DNA of 64,000 nt, from contig JAKVCU010000062.1 of NCBI GenBank assembly GCA_022448955.1, positions 10,379 through 74,378 of the forward strand, in the 5' to 3' direction. This DNA comes from Saprospiraceae bacterium. Its GTDB lineage: Bacteria > Bacteroidota > Bacteroidia > Chitinophagales > Saprospiraceae. The notes below the pieces were generated by a model. That model searched no databases. It was given only the letters and a program-made list of their open reading frames with translations, and was not told the DNA's origin. Shown in pieces: positions 54,266 to 63,598 of the stretch (positions within the stretch are counted from its first letter, which is position 1; every line of letters starts with the position of its first letter). The position numbers and the translations under genes were made by a program.

Positions 54266-55948
54266 CTATTCATAAATATTGGTCATCTGCCATGCATCTA
54301 GAGCAATAATTTTGGATTCACTTCCTTGGGATCTCACAGATACTCCTGTACTTTCCTGAAGACCTGGATAAACCCTGACGGCTACGCATTGTCGATTATT
54401 AGCAAACACTTCCACCACACTTTTATCTATAAATATTCTAAGTTCTAGGGCTTGTCCTTCGGGTAAATGGAATGGGCCGGTTTCAGGAGGGTTTGACATG
54501 ACGTCAGGCAAAATGGATGAACGCGAATTATCAATACTGATGAGACTGTATTTGGCATCTATCCATTTTTTATATTCCCAACCTTCATAACGATCGTAGT
54601 CTCGAATACCTTTATTTTTAAAAAAGGTAATTCTTGTGTATTCTTCTTTATCAGGAGAACGCAATACGTTGATCGTAAAACTCTGGGATTCTTTCACATC
54701 TACTGACACCTTTATTTCCATGGAGTTTCCCTGAATTTTTTCCAAAATCACTTCCTGATTGGGAGGGATTTTTAAACCTCTAATTTGTTGGTGATTTGTC
54801 CTCAAGGATTCAATATCTCCTGCTGGTGCTACAGCTATTTGATTTTCTGAAATTAAGGTCAGCTTTCTAGGAAGAGTCATGATCTGGTCCCAACCTAAGG
54901 TGGGTTTGGCATAAGCCATATTAAAAATCACATTTATATTGCCATTACCATCTGGTGTGGAGGAAGGAGCGAGTACTGCTCCGGGTTCATAAATACCTCC
55001 AAAATTGAATTGACCATAATCTGTTATGCAAAATTTTTGTTGCTCAACGTCATAATTACCTAAAGAATAATTACCCCCAGTAACGTGACTAAACGACAAT
55101 AACATATGCCGATCACCGATAGGCCAGAAATTGGGGCATGATCCATCGTCACCTACCATTGCATATCGATCATTTTGTCGGAAATTATCGACAAAATTTA
55201 TTTCCCAATCTACTAGGTTTTTTGATCGATGTAGGCGCTCTGTCCGTTTCCTTTTGGTTCCTTTTCCTCTTTTTCCACCACTGAGTACATAGTAATATTC
55301 TCCTTCCTTCCAAATGCAGGCATCCCCCATCGGCCTTTTAGTAGGTTGTCCAGTAGTAGCATCTATGGGGTTCATTTTAAGCTTTTCCCAGTTAAGTAAT
55401 AATGGATCTGAAGAGATGGCTATGATTAAGCCAAAATTAATACCCGGATAAGCTGCAATTACCCGATCATGCTCAACAAGTGTTTGTCCAGAGAAGCATT
55501 TTTCTTCAGGATTTGGATAGATAGCGAGTGGCAGGTCCTCCCAATGTATAAGATCCGTGCTTACAGCATGCCCCCAATGTTGTCGAGGATCTTCAGGAGG
55601 ATAAGCCTGATAAAACAAATGCCATCGTCCTTGCCAAAAACATAATCCGTTGGGATCATTTAAGTTACCCTCCGGATTTATATAATGGTAAAGCGGTCGA
55701 TATGGATCTTGGGATTGTTCCTTTCGGGAGTTTTTAAATCGTTTTAATAATGGATTTTGATCTAGTTCTTTTTTTTGTTTTTCCAATTCATTAGAGAAGG
55801 AATAGAATGGAACCTTTGACCTGAATTCGGACTTCCCAGTAAATTTCTGATCGACTGAATTTCCCTCCTTAATTCCAGCATCAATATCACATTCAGTACA
55901 AGCAACAAAAGTCCAAATGAAAATTATAAATAGAATAAGTTTATTCAT
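54266..55948 (-). CDS. GH32-like (fructan-active type) glycoside hydrolase lipoprotein with altered catalytic motifs
   Basis: 560 residues from the ATG at 55948, chosen because it starts the lipoprotein signal with lipobox FVAC; the track start adds 11 residues. Five-bladed propeller motifs: NPEGNLNDPNGLCFW (canonical W-x-NDPNG with nucleophile Asp), FYQAYPPEDPRQHWGHAVS, FSGQ, GDACIWKEG in place of RDPxV, and DDGSCPNFWP in place of the WECP acid/base motif. A C-terminal beta-sandwich follows (LELRIFIDKSVVEVFANNRQCVAVRVYP), the classic GH32 tail. Surface enzyme likely acting on fructans or a related glycan, but loss of the ECP glutamate makes standard activity uncertain. Confidence 0.82.
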   Translation of the reverse strand: MNKLILFIIFIWTFVACTECDIDAGIKEGNSVDQKFTGKSEFRSKVPFYSFSNELEKQKKELDQNPLLKRFKNSRKEQSQDPYRPLYHYINPEGNLNDPNGLCFWQGRWHLFYQAYPPEDPRQHWGHAVSTDLIHWEDLPLAIYPNPEEKCFSGQTLVEHDRVIAAYPGINFGLIIAISSDPLLLNWEKLKMNPIDATTGQPTKRPMGDACIWKEGEYYYVLSGGKRGKGTKRKRTERLHRSKNLVDWEINFVDNFRQNDRYAMVGDDGSCPNFWPIGDRHMLLSFSHVTGGNYSLGNYDVEQQKFCITDYGQFNFGGIYEPGAVLAPSSTPDGNGNINVIFNMAYAKPTLGWDQIMTLPRKLTLISENQIAVAPAGDIESLRTNHQQIRGLKIPPNQEVILEKIQGNSMEIKVSVDVKESQSFTINVLRSPDKEEYTRITFFKNKGIRDYDRYEGWEYKKWIDAKYSLISIDNSRSSILPDVMSNPPETGPFHLPEGQALELRIFIDKSVVEVFANNRQCVAVRVYPGLQESTGVSVRSQGSESKIIALDAWQMTNIYE

Positions 55949-56616
55949 ACATATATAAATTTCTTTATATTTAGCTACCATGGCTAGTTTATAACAATCG
56001 TAATGGCTAAATACACATTTTTCACTTTAGCGATATACTGATTAACCACAATATAAATATATGGACAATTGCTAAAAAAATAGCTTTTGGCCTATTCGGT
56101 CAAAAGAACAATTTCCTAGGTAAATAAAAAGTGGTGAAATACAAATCTCATTACAGCCTAAAAATGAGTAACTTCTTATTCTTTCTCACTAATCTTTTCC
56201 AAAAATACTTAAGCAAAGTAGCTTTTTACATTTTAAATATCCTGTTTTTAAAGAAAAGGGTAGGATGACTAAGTATTTATTTTTTAAGAAAATGTGATCC
56301 CAATATTGGGATATTTGTCGGGTCAAATGGGAGAAATATTCACTTCAATGAAAAGCAATTATGTTATATTGCTTTAGGGTTAGTTAAGGCAGCTTTCTCT
56401 AATTTCTAACAGTAGGTGCCAATCATTTTCGTGATTAATACCTCATTAAAATGTTTTACAATACTTCTCTAGCTAGACATTTTTATTAATCAATAGCATT
56501 GCAGCAAAAGCCAATATAAAAAACACTAGCTATGGTAAATTCTTATTTACGTATGGAGGTGATTCTGATTGATAAAATCTTTTTTGGCTAAAACTCCTTT
56601 CTAAAAAATAGTTCAA
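55949..56616. other. 668-bp divergent intergenic region with a 16-bp palindrome
   Basis: No gene. It contains ATCCCAATATTGGGAT, a perfect 16-bp palindrome, at 56297-56312, a possible operator for either flanking gene. No consensus promoter recognised. Confidence 0.45.
56297..56312. promoter_or_regulatory. Perfect 16-bp palindrome, candidate operator
   Basis: ATCCCAATATTGGGAT reads the same on both strands. It lies in the divergent region between the GH32-like and the giant GH8/protease genes, about 305 bases before the latter and 350 before the former. Role inferred only from symmetry and position. Confidence 0.35.
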
Positions 56617-59600
56617 ATGCTTAACGCAAAGTACTTTCTTTCTTCATTAATCTTAATGACAGTGGTAACTGAGCTTAGTTTTTCTCAGATCAATACACCT
56701 CCCATTGCCACAGTCCCCTTTGGTTCAAATCTTGGATATTCTGGATACGTTATGCTTCCGGAAAATCTACCGACTAATGGAATTTATGGTCATGCTCAAG
56801 ATGCAGCGGATGCATACAATCAATGGAAAACTAACTATATTGAAGATTGCGGAAATGGGCAATATCGTGTGCGTTGGGATGAACCTGATAAAACAGTTTC
56901 AGAAGGAACTGCTTATGGAATGTTGCTCGCAGCTTATGCGGCTGATTTTGTCTTATTTGATGGACTTTGGTCCTATTACAAAGAAAGAAGGAATGGTAAT
57001 GGATTAATGGATTTTAAAATAGATGGATGTACCCTTAATGTACTTGGCTTTGGTTCAGCGTCTGACGGAGATATAGATGCAGCGATGGCTTTATTGGTTG
57101 CATCACACCAATGGCCAAGTTATTACGAAATCGATGCTGCAAATTTGATTAATGCTATAAAAGAATTCGAAATCGATACTGTTCAAATTGATGGCCTTGA
57201 TTATTTGCAATTAAATAATGGTGATACATGGTCTTCTTCAGAGGATTGTAGAAACCCAAGCTATCAGGGTCCTGCATATTTTAGAAAATTTGGAGCTTTT
57301 ACGAATGATATTATATTTTGGGACCAATGTGTTGAAGCAAGTTATCAACTACTAGACAACAATGCTGATATTAATACCGGCCTTGTGAGCAATTGGTCGG
57401 ATAGGAATGGAAATCCAAATAGTTGTAATGGGGCAAATGAGTACGGTTACGATGCCTGTCGTAATCCATGGCGAATGGCTACAGATGTTGCATGGTTTAA
57501 TGATACCAATGCAAAAAACATATGTAACAAAATTGCTGGGCATGTCCAAAGTATAGGATCCCATGTAGCTGGTGGGCCAGTTGCTCAAAGCGGTGGTGTA
57601 GGATTATATCATAATGCAACTTTTGTTTCGACTTTCGCTCTTGCTGTGATGGCAGGGGATACGATCTACCAATCTTTACTAGATGAAATGTATCTGGAGA
57701 CTGTAAATACTCAAGACTCATTACCGTTTTATTTTGGAAACACCTTAAGGTGTATTTCTTTATTTATGATGACAGGTAATTTTTGGAATCCTACTAGTCA
57801 AAATACGGGTCTCATTATGCCAGGCTATATTACAGATTCAAAGGTAATGGATCTAATTGGGCCTGAATTACTATTTTTAAGTGAATTTGGTTCCAATGAT
57901 ACTTCCATGTTGTCGGAATCCCTCTTGCAAGTCAATAGCGAAAACAAGGTTTTAATTGAAATTTTAGTTTTAGATGGACAATACGAAAATACTATCTCTT
58001 ATTTAAACACCATTGGAATTACAACGAATGATTTTGTAAAAGACCAAGTTTCAGGTATATCGGATAGTTTGTTGATCACTGCTTTTTTTCCTGTCGAATC
58101 ATTAGAGCTTCTAAATCAACAAAATCCATTGATAAATTTTGTAAGGCCTGTAAACACAGCGCTGACTAATTCAGGTTTAATTGATAGCCAAGGTGATATT
58201 GCACAGGGATCTTTTTTTGCAAGGTCAGGTTGGAATCTTGATGGGGAAGGCATTAAAATTGGAGTGATTTCGAATAGTTATGCTACAAATGAATCTGCTA
58301 GAGTTAACGATATAAATAACGGAGATCTGCCCGGAGATGATAATCCAGTTCAAGTGGTTGAAGAATATCCATATGGTGTGGCTTCTGATGAAGGTCGAGC
58401 GATGTTACAAATCATTCACGATATTGCCCCTGCCAGTCAGCTGTTTTTTCATACTGGATTTGTGAGTGAAGCGAATTTTGCCTACGGAGTTAGACAATTA
58501 AGAGAAGAGGGTTGTGATATTATAGTTGATGATGTCCAATATACAACTGAACCCTTTTTTAGAGATGGCCTAATTGCGCAAGCAATTGACGAGGTGACAG
58601 CAGCTGGGACCTATTATTTTAGTGCCGCAGGAAACTTCGGCTCACGATCTTTTTCTGACACTTTTACTCCTGCTCCCTCTCCTAATGAGGATAAGCATGA
58701 TTTTGGAAATGGCAATTACCTGCAAAGTGTAGAATTAGGGGTTGGAGATTATATTATTGTCCTTCAATGGGATGATGAGTTTTATTCATTAGGTGATTTG
58801 AATGGTGCCTCTGTAGATTTGGACATTTACTTAGTTGAAGACGATGGTACTATTCTTTATGGGTTTAATAGGGATAATAATGGAGATGAAACAAGCGGAA
58901 CTCCAGGAGGAGATCCAATAGAAATTTTACCCTTCTCAGTGGAAAGTGAAACGACCTCCAATATTATGATTCAAATGGATGGTTCTGGAGCGATGCCGGC
59001 ATTTAAATATGTTGTTTTCCAAGCTGGGGATGAAGGGATTTTTGAGGCGAATCCTCCTTTAACCGATGATACAGGTGGGGCGACTATCGTTGGTCATGCA
59101 AATTCAGAAGGATCCATAACAATTGGAGCTACAAGATATTCAAATACACCTAATTACGGTAACCAGCTAAGTCTTGAGTCTTTTTCCTCAATTGGTGGTA
59201 CTCCTGTAAACGGCGTGGTAAGACAAAAACCTGATTTAGTTAGTGCAAATGGAGTGAATACATCAGTTGACTTTAGTTCATTAGATTTAGAAGATGATGG
59301 TATTCCTAACTTTTTTGGAACATCTGCAGCCGCTCCTCATGCCGCTGCTGCTGCTGCTTTGCTTCTTGATGCCCAAAATAAATTTGACTTTAATCCTAGT
59401 GTTGACCCCAGAGCATTATTGACAAATAATGCTATTGATATGGGAGATCTAGGCTTTGATTACCATAGTGGATATGGCTTTATTGACGTGGAGGCAGCGC
59501 TCTCAGAGATAGCAAATCCCAGACCTGAGTTAATCCGATTAAATCTCGCGAATTTGGATACGATGATTTATGAACCAGGTGAGATTCAGTTCGATTTGAT

Positions 59601-62586
59601 CATGGAGTGCGCTTTTCTTACAGATTCTTCTACTGTCGTACTAGATGGTAACGAATTAGAAACTACAATTATCGATGATTCTACTGCAACGGTTACCATT
59701 CCTTTATTCACAGGTAACCCGGGTATTTGGGTATCTAATCCTTCAAAAGCTATCACAAATGGAACAGATGGAGGCAATTCAGATACCTTAAGGTTTTTTG
59801 ATCAAGTGTTGTACGAGGTGATCGTTACAGTTGACCCAAGTACTAAAAGATATGGTGAAGAGCTTCCAAGCTTTTCATTTTCTACTTCGATCCCCGCTTT
59901 GGATTCTACTCTAACACAGGAAGAATTGGAGCTATTAGAGCCAGCTATTAGCTTTACAACAGCAGCTACGGCAGCTAGTAATATAGGTATTTATAGTGTT
60001 GAAGCAGATACTTTAAATATACCAGAGAGTCTGCTAGCATCCTATGAATTCACCCTAGAGCCAGGGGCATTAACCATCGATACGATGCCTCTTATTATTC
60101 GACCCGTTGCTATAAATCCAATAACCTATGGAGATGAAGTTCCAGAAATTACTTTCGAATATATATTTGGGGAAGATGGAGAGGACGTTGAGATTAATTC
60201 AGAGGTGGCAAATACCATCGCATCACAACATTCAGAGGCCTTGTCTTTAGTGAATGGCCTCGCCTTGGTGAATGGCCTCGCCTTAGTGAACGGCCTCGCC
60301 TTGGTGAATGGAGAACTCTTCCTAGATGGCTCTGATAATGGGGCTACCTCAAATGGTATACCACTGATTAATAAGACTTTTTATGTCTCTGAGCGAGTGC
60401 TGGCCGATGCGCCTACTTCATTATCATTGGGTATCGCTTTGGTCAACGGAAATGGAACTGAGCAAATTGTAGAAATTGGAGCAGATTTGTTTACCCAAGA
60501 AAATATAGATAATGGCTCTTTATCTAGCTTTACCAATGGCCTTGCTCTAGTAAATGGCATACCTTTGGTCAACGGCCTTGCTTTAGTGAATGGTATCGCT
60601 TTAGTGAATGGTATCGCCTTAGTGAATGGTATCGCCTTAGTCAATGGCTTGGCACTTGTCAATGGCATAGCACTTGTTAATGGCATTCCACTTGTCAATG
60701 GAATCCCTCTTGTAAATACAGATGGAACTTATGATCCATTATTTGCGGCCTTTGAGGAAAACTATGTGGTTTTGAATACGGATGATTCCGATTCGAACGT
60801 TGATGAGCCAATAAATATTTTCCCAATTAATACAATCACAGGATTGGATCCAGGTACGCAATATATTATTCCAGGCGGGTTTTTTAATGATAATTTAAAG
60901 ATTAATTACGCACCTAGGGCTTTCGAAGTCTATCCTGGACCAGAGATTTCTTGTCCATCAAATCAAGTTGTATCCATTACCGATATGGGAAGTTGTGCTG
61001 TCGACGTTGATTTGACCAACCCAACGAATGAAAATACTGCTATTATTGCAAATACGCTTACCTTAAGTATTAATGATCTTACACCTGAGACAGTTAGTCA
61101 AGGAGATGTTATATCCAAAACATTTGACGTTGGGATAACTGTATTAACATACACTATTACGGATGATAATAGCAATACAGATAGCTGTAGTTTTACGATT
61201 ACTGTCAATGATGTGGAAGATCCAGTAATTACATGTCCAGCAGATATAATTATAAATACGGATATAGGAAATTGTGATGCTGTAGTTAATTACAACACTC
61301 CAGTAGGTACCGATAATTGTACAGAACCCATAACCATATTATCATCGGGCTTAGGTTCTGGATCTACTTTTCCGATCGGTACAACAACAGAAAGTTATAC
61401 AGTAACCGATGGTTCCAATAATACCGCGAGCTGTACTTTTACGGTAAGTGTTTCAGATAATGAACCACCAATGGCTATTTGCTTAGACACTCTAGTTGTA
61501 TTTAATGGCGAGGACTCCATATCTGTCTCTCTGTCTAATTTATATGATGAATTGTCTACTACAGATAATTGTAGTGCTGTTAGTTTGGTATCTTCGATGA
61601 TGGACCAGATAGTTACTTGCGATCAGCTTGGTGACATTATAGAAGTAAATATTGAAGTCAGTGATGAAAATGGAAATTTGGGTTCCTGTTTAGCGAATAT
61701 TTTTGTAGAAGGGTTGCCATGTGGTTTCTCAAATACTTTTGGGCTTGATGATTGTTTTGATCCCCAAGAAAATGAAGCTTATTATGATGCTGCTTCGGAT
61801 GTATTTACCTTAACGAGTGATGGCTGTAAACCAGAATTTCCGTATACAACGGATGATCAAAGCTTTATTACTTATGAGATATGTGGTAATGGAATAATTG
61901 AAGCTTTTGTAAATGATATAAATGGAAATGGTTTTGCTGGAGTTCAAATGCGTGAGAGCGTTGATATGGAGTCTGCACCAAGAGTTGCACTAGGCATAAA
62001 CAGAGTAAATAAAATACTTAAGGAGATTAGGATCTTTTCTAATTATCCAGTATTCCCACAACAATTATTAACCTTTAATACTCCGTTCTGGTTGAAGATA
62101 GAACGCTTATATGGATTTTATTTTAGAGCCTATGCTTCTTCGGATGGGGTTAATTGGACACCATATATTGCCCAATCTGTTTCCATGGATCACTGTATTC
62201 AAGTAGGGTTATTTGTTCAGAGTTCGGTAGATGGACAAGCGGTAAATGCTGAATTTACTGATGTTACAATTACCGAGACAAATAATGCTATTAATAGTAA
62301 TGGCTCAGTCTTTGAAAGCGATCTAAAATCTACATCTACTTTAAATATTGGGCTTTCGCCAAATCCAGCAACTGATGAAATATTTTTAGACTTAAGCCAA
62401 TTCATTGGTCAAGAGGTGAGTATTCAAATATGGAATATTAATAGTCAGCTCTTGGCTGACCGGAAGATTCAAGATCTTGAAAATCCGATAGAGATTCTTA
62501 CAATCAATCAACTACCGGCAGGAGCTTACTGGGTAAATATTCAAACCGCTAACCAGCAAAAGATTTTAAAATTAATCAAAAAATAA
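56617..62586 (+). CDS. Giant T9SS-exported multidomain protein: GH8, subtilase-like, MBG with LVNG array, HYR
   Basis: 1989 residues, signal peptide ending SFSQ. Domain order: GH8-type glucanase (about 25-390) with acid TVSEGTAYGM and base SDGDIDAAMAL; propeptide-like stretch (400-530); subtilase-like domain (about 540-980) with GIKIGVISNSY, DEGRAMLQIIHDIAP and GTSAAAPH; MBG-like repeats from about 1065; an array of LVNG hexapeptides at 1211-1232 and 1307-1367 inside an MBG-like domain; HYR domains (about 1440-1620); a beta-sandwich (1700-1890); and a T9SS C-terminal sorting domain (1905-1989) with SPNPATDEIFLDL and LPAGAYWVNI. The Asp of the protease triad seems replaced by Asn (SNS). Likely a cell-surface enzyme acting on beta-glucans. 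Confidence 0.88.
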   Translation: MLNAKYFLSSLILMTVVTELSFSQINTPPIATVPFGSNLGYSGYVMLPENLPTNGIYGHAQDAADAYNQWKTNYIEDCGNGQYRVRWDEPDKTVSEGTAYGMLLAAYAADFVLFDGLWSYYKERRNGNGLMDFKIDGCTLNVLGFGSASDGDIDAAMALLVASHQWPSYYEIDAANLINAIKEFEIDTVQIDGLDYLQLNNGDTWSSSEDCRNPSYQGPAYFRKFGAFTNDIIFWDQCVEASYQLLDNNADINTGLVSNWSDRNGNPNSCNGANEYGYDACRNPWRMATDVAWFNDTNAKNICNKIAGHVQSIGSHVAGGPVAQSGGVGLYHNATFVSTFALAVMAGDTIYQSLLDEMYLETVNTQDSLPFYFGNTLRCISLFMMTGNFWNPTSQNTGLIMPGYITDSKVMDLIGPELLFLSEFGSNDTSMLSESLLQVNSENKVLIEILVLDGQYENTISYLNTIGITTNDFVKDQVSGISDSLLITAFFPVESLELLNQQNPLINFVRPVNTALTNSGLIDSQGDIAQGSFFARSGWNLDGEGIKIGVISNSYATNESARVNDINNGDLPGDDNPVQVVEEYPYGVASDEGRAMLQIIHDIAPASQLFFHTGFVSEANFAYGVRQLREEGCDIIVDDVQYTTEPFFRDGLIAQAIDEVTAAGTYYFSAAGNFGSRSFSDTFTPAPSPNEDKHDFGNGNYLQSVELGVGDYIIVLQWDDEFYSLGDLNGASVDLDIYLVEDDGTILYGFNRDNNGDETSGTPGGDPIEILPFSVESETTSNIMIQMDGSGAMPAFKYVVFQAGDEGIFEANPPLTDDTGGATIVGHANSEGSITIGATRYSNTPNYGNQLSLESFSSIGGTPVNGVVRQKPDLVSANGVNTSVDFSSLDLEDDGIPNFFGTSAAAPHAAAAAALLLDAQNKFDFNPSVDPRALLTNNAIDMGDLGFDYHSGYGFIDVEAALSEIANPRPELIRLNLANLDTMIYEPGEIQFDLIMECAFLTDSSTVVLDGNELETTIIDDSTATVTIPLFTGNPGIWVSNPSKAITNGTDGGNSDTLRFFDQVLYEVIVTVDPSTKRYGEELPSFSFSTSIPALDSTLTQEELELLEPAISFTTAATAASNIGIYSVEADTLNIPESLLASYEFTLEPGALTIDTMPLIIRPVAINPITYGDEVPEITFEYIFGEDGEDVEINSEVANTIASQHSEALSLVNGLALVNGLALVNGLALVNGELFLDGSDNGATSNGIPLINKTFYVSERVLADAPTSLSLGIALVNGNGTEQIVEIGADLFTQENIDNGSLSSFTNGLALVNGIPLVNGLALVNGIALVNGIALVNGIALVNGLALVNGIALVNGIPLVNGIPLVNTDGTYDPLFAAFEENYVVLNTDDSDSNVDEPINIFPINTITGLDPGTQYIIPGGFFNDNLKINYAPRAFEVYPGPEISCPSNQVVSITDMGSCAVDVDLTNPTNENTAIIANTLTLSINDLTPETVSQGDVISKTFDVGITVLTYTITDDNSNTDSCSFTITVNDVEDPVITCPADIIINTDIGNCDAVVNYNTPVGTDNCTEPITILSSGLGSGSTFPIGTTTESYTVTDGSNNTASCTFTVSVSDNEPPMAICLDTLVVFNGEDSISVSLSNLYDELSTTDNCSAVSLVSSMMDQIVTCDQLGDIIEVNIEVSDENGNLGSCLANIFVEGLPCGFSNTFGLDDCFDPQENEAYYDAASDVFTLTSDGCKPEFPYTTDDQSFITYEICGNGIIEAFVNDINGNGFAGVQMRESVDMESAPRVALGINRVNKILKEIRIFSNYPVFPQQLLTFNTPFWLKIERLYGFYFRAYASSDGVNWTPYIAQSVSMDHCIQVGLFVQSSVDGQAVNAEFTDVTITETNNAINSNGSVFESDLKSTSTLNIGLSPNPATDEIFLDLSQFIGQEVSIQIWNINSQLLADRKIQDLENPIEILTINQLPAGAYWVNIQTANQQKILKLIKK
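60246..60311 (+). repeat. Tandem 18-bp coding repeat, block 1 (LVNGLA)
   Basis: About 3.7 units of an 18-bp repeat of the type TTAGTGAATGGCCTCGCC, encoding LVNGLA. The units are very similar at DNA level, indicating recent expansion or homogenisation. Confidence 0.85.
60535..60716 (+). repeat. Tandem 18-bp coding repeat, block 2 (LVNGIA/LVNGIP)
   Basis: About ten 18-bp units encoding LVNG followed by IA, LA or IP. Some neighbours, TTAGTGAATGGTATCGCC, are identical. The 3' units use different codons (CTTGTCAATGGCATAGCA), so the protein pattern is conserved beyond DNA identity. Confidence 0.88.
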
Positions 62587-63598
62587 AAATGAATATCCTT
62601 CAGCTTGTTGATGATGATAGATCATCTAGCTCCTTTCTTTAATAGCATGTTTAAATTCTATTCAAAGATAGAATCAACGATTTGAGCCTGCCTGCCCGCA
62701 ATGCCAGGGTTTTGGCTCTTCACCTGTGATGGGGTTTAACAAGCTAAGTGACTCGTCCAATTGGAACCAATAGTTCTTAAATATTTGGTTTAATGGTAGT
62801 AAGAAGTTTAAACATAAGTTGACTATAATGTGGTTACTATTGTAATAACTTAGCGGTTAATGTTACAAGATCGGACAGTTTGAAGAAGCAGTTTTCATAA
62901 ATTACAGCGTATTAAAAGTTTGTAGTACGATAAAGATTTACATTTTACTTCGGTAGATGTAGTGATAAATAGTACATTTTCCCATATTTAGTTAGGGCTG
63001 TCATCATATACAACTCTATAAAATATTGCTAACTATCTAATTCGTGAATTGCTAAAGTGTTGAAGATTTTTAGAGAAATTTTGCTTGCATACTAAGCTCT
63101 CATCATTCCATTTCCTCGGTTTGGAGAAAGGAAGAACCACTAGAATGGTAGCACATTATATCCGCAGTATATCATAGATCTGCACCATGATTTTTATTGG
63201 AATTATAAAAAGGGAGCAAAAAAATAAGAACGACTTATAACACTAATACTCCCACTATTTTTGAGAATTATCTCTCACATAACTTAAGACGACTTTCTAT
63301 AGACTTCTTTTGGTTCATCTGATAACTGAGTAGTAAGCCTAAAAAATTGATCCGATAAAATTTCAGCCAAATGCTGACAGCTTTGAATTCCTCCAAAGAT
63401 CAAGCACAACTTTCCTATTATCAGTTTATAACGATTTTTTAGCCTGACCGTTTCTGCACAAGCAATTTGATTTAAGCAATTAAATAAACATGTGTATTTA
63501 TATTTTGATTTTTGCTTAAAATTTAAAATAATTGATGGTTAAATTTTTATTTTTATTCTACTAAATTCTTTAATTTAAAGTTATAATGATGGAATATT
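62587..63598. other. 1012-bp intergenic region
   Basis: No ORF above background. A hairpin GAGCC/GGCTC with inner CCTG/CAGG (62684-62718) about 100 bases after the giant gene may terminate it. The remainder is AT-rich without recognisable motifs; ATTACAGCG near 62901 only partly resembles the MITE terminus. Confidence 0.45.

Noticed and set aside
60381-60698. 105-residue minus-strand ORF (MTSGMPLTSAMPL...)
   Set aside because: It is the antisense shadow of the LVNG repeat array.
60246-60716. CRISPR-like regular repeats
   Set aside because: The 18-bp units are contiguous without spacers and are in frame within a long ORF encoding LVNG hexapeptides.
62896-62906. Further MITE terminus (AAATTACAGCG)
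   Set aside because: It has a mismatch in the core of the terminus, and no left end or internal core was found nearby.
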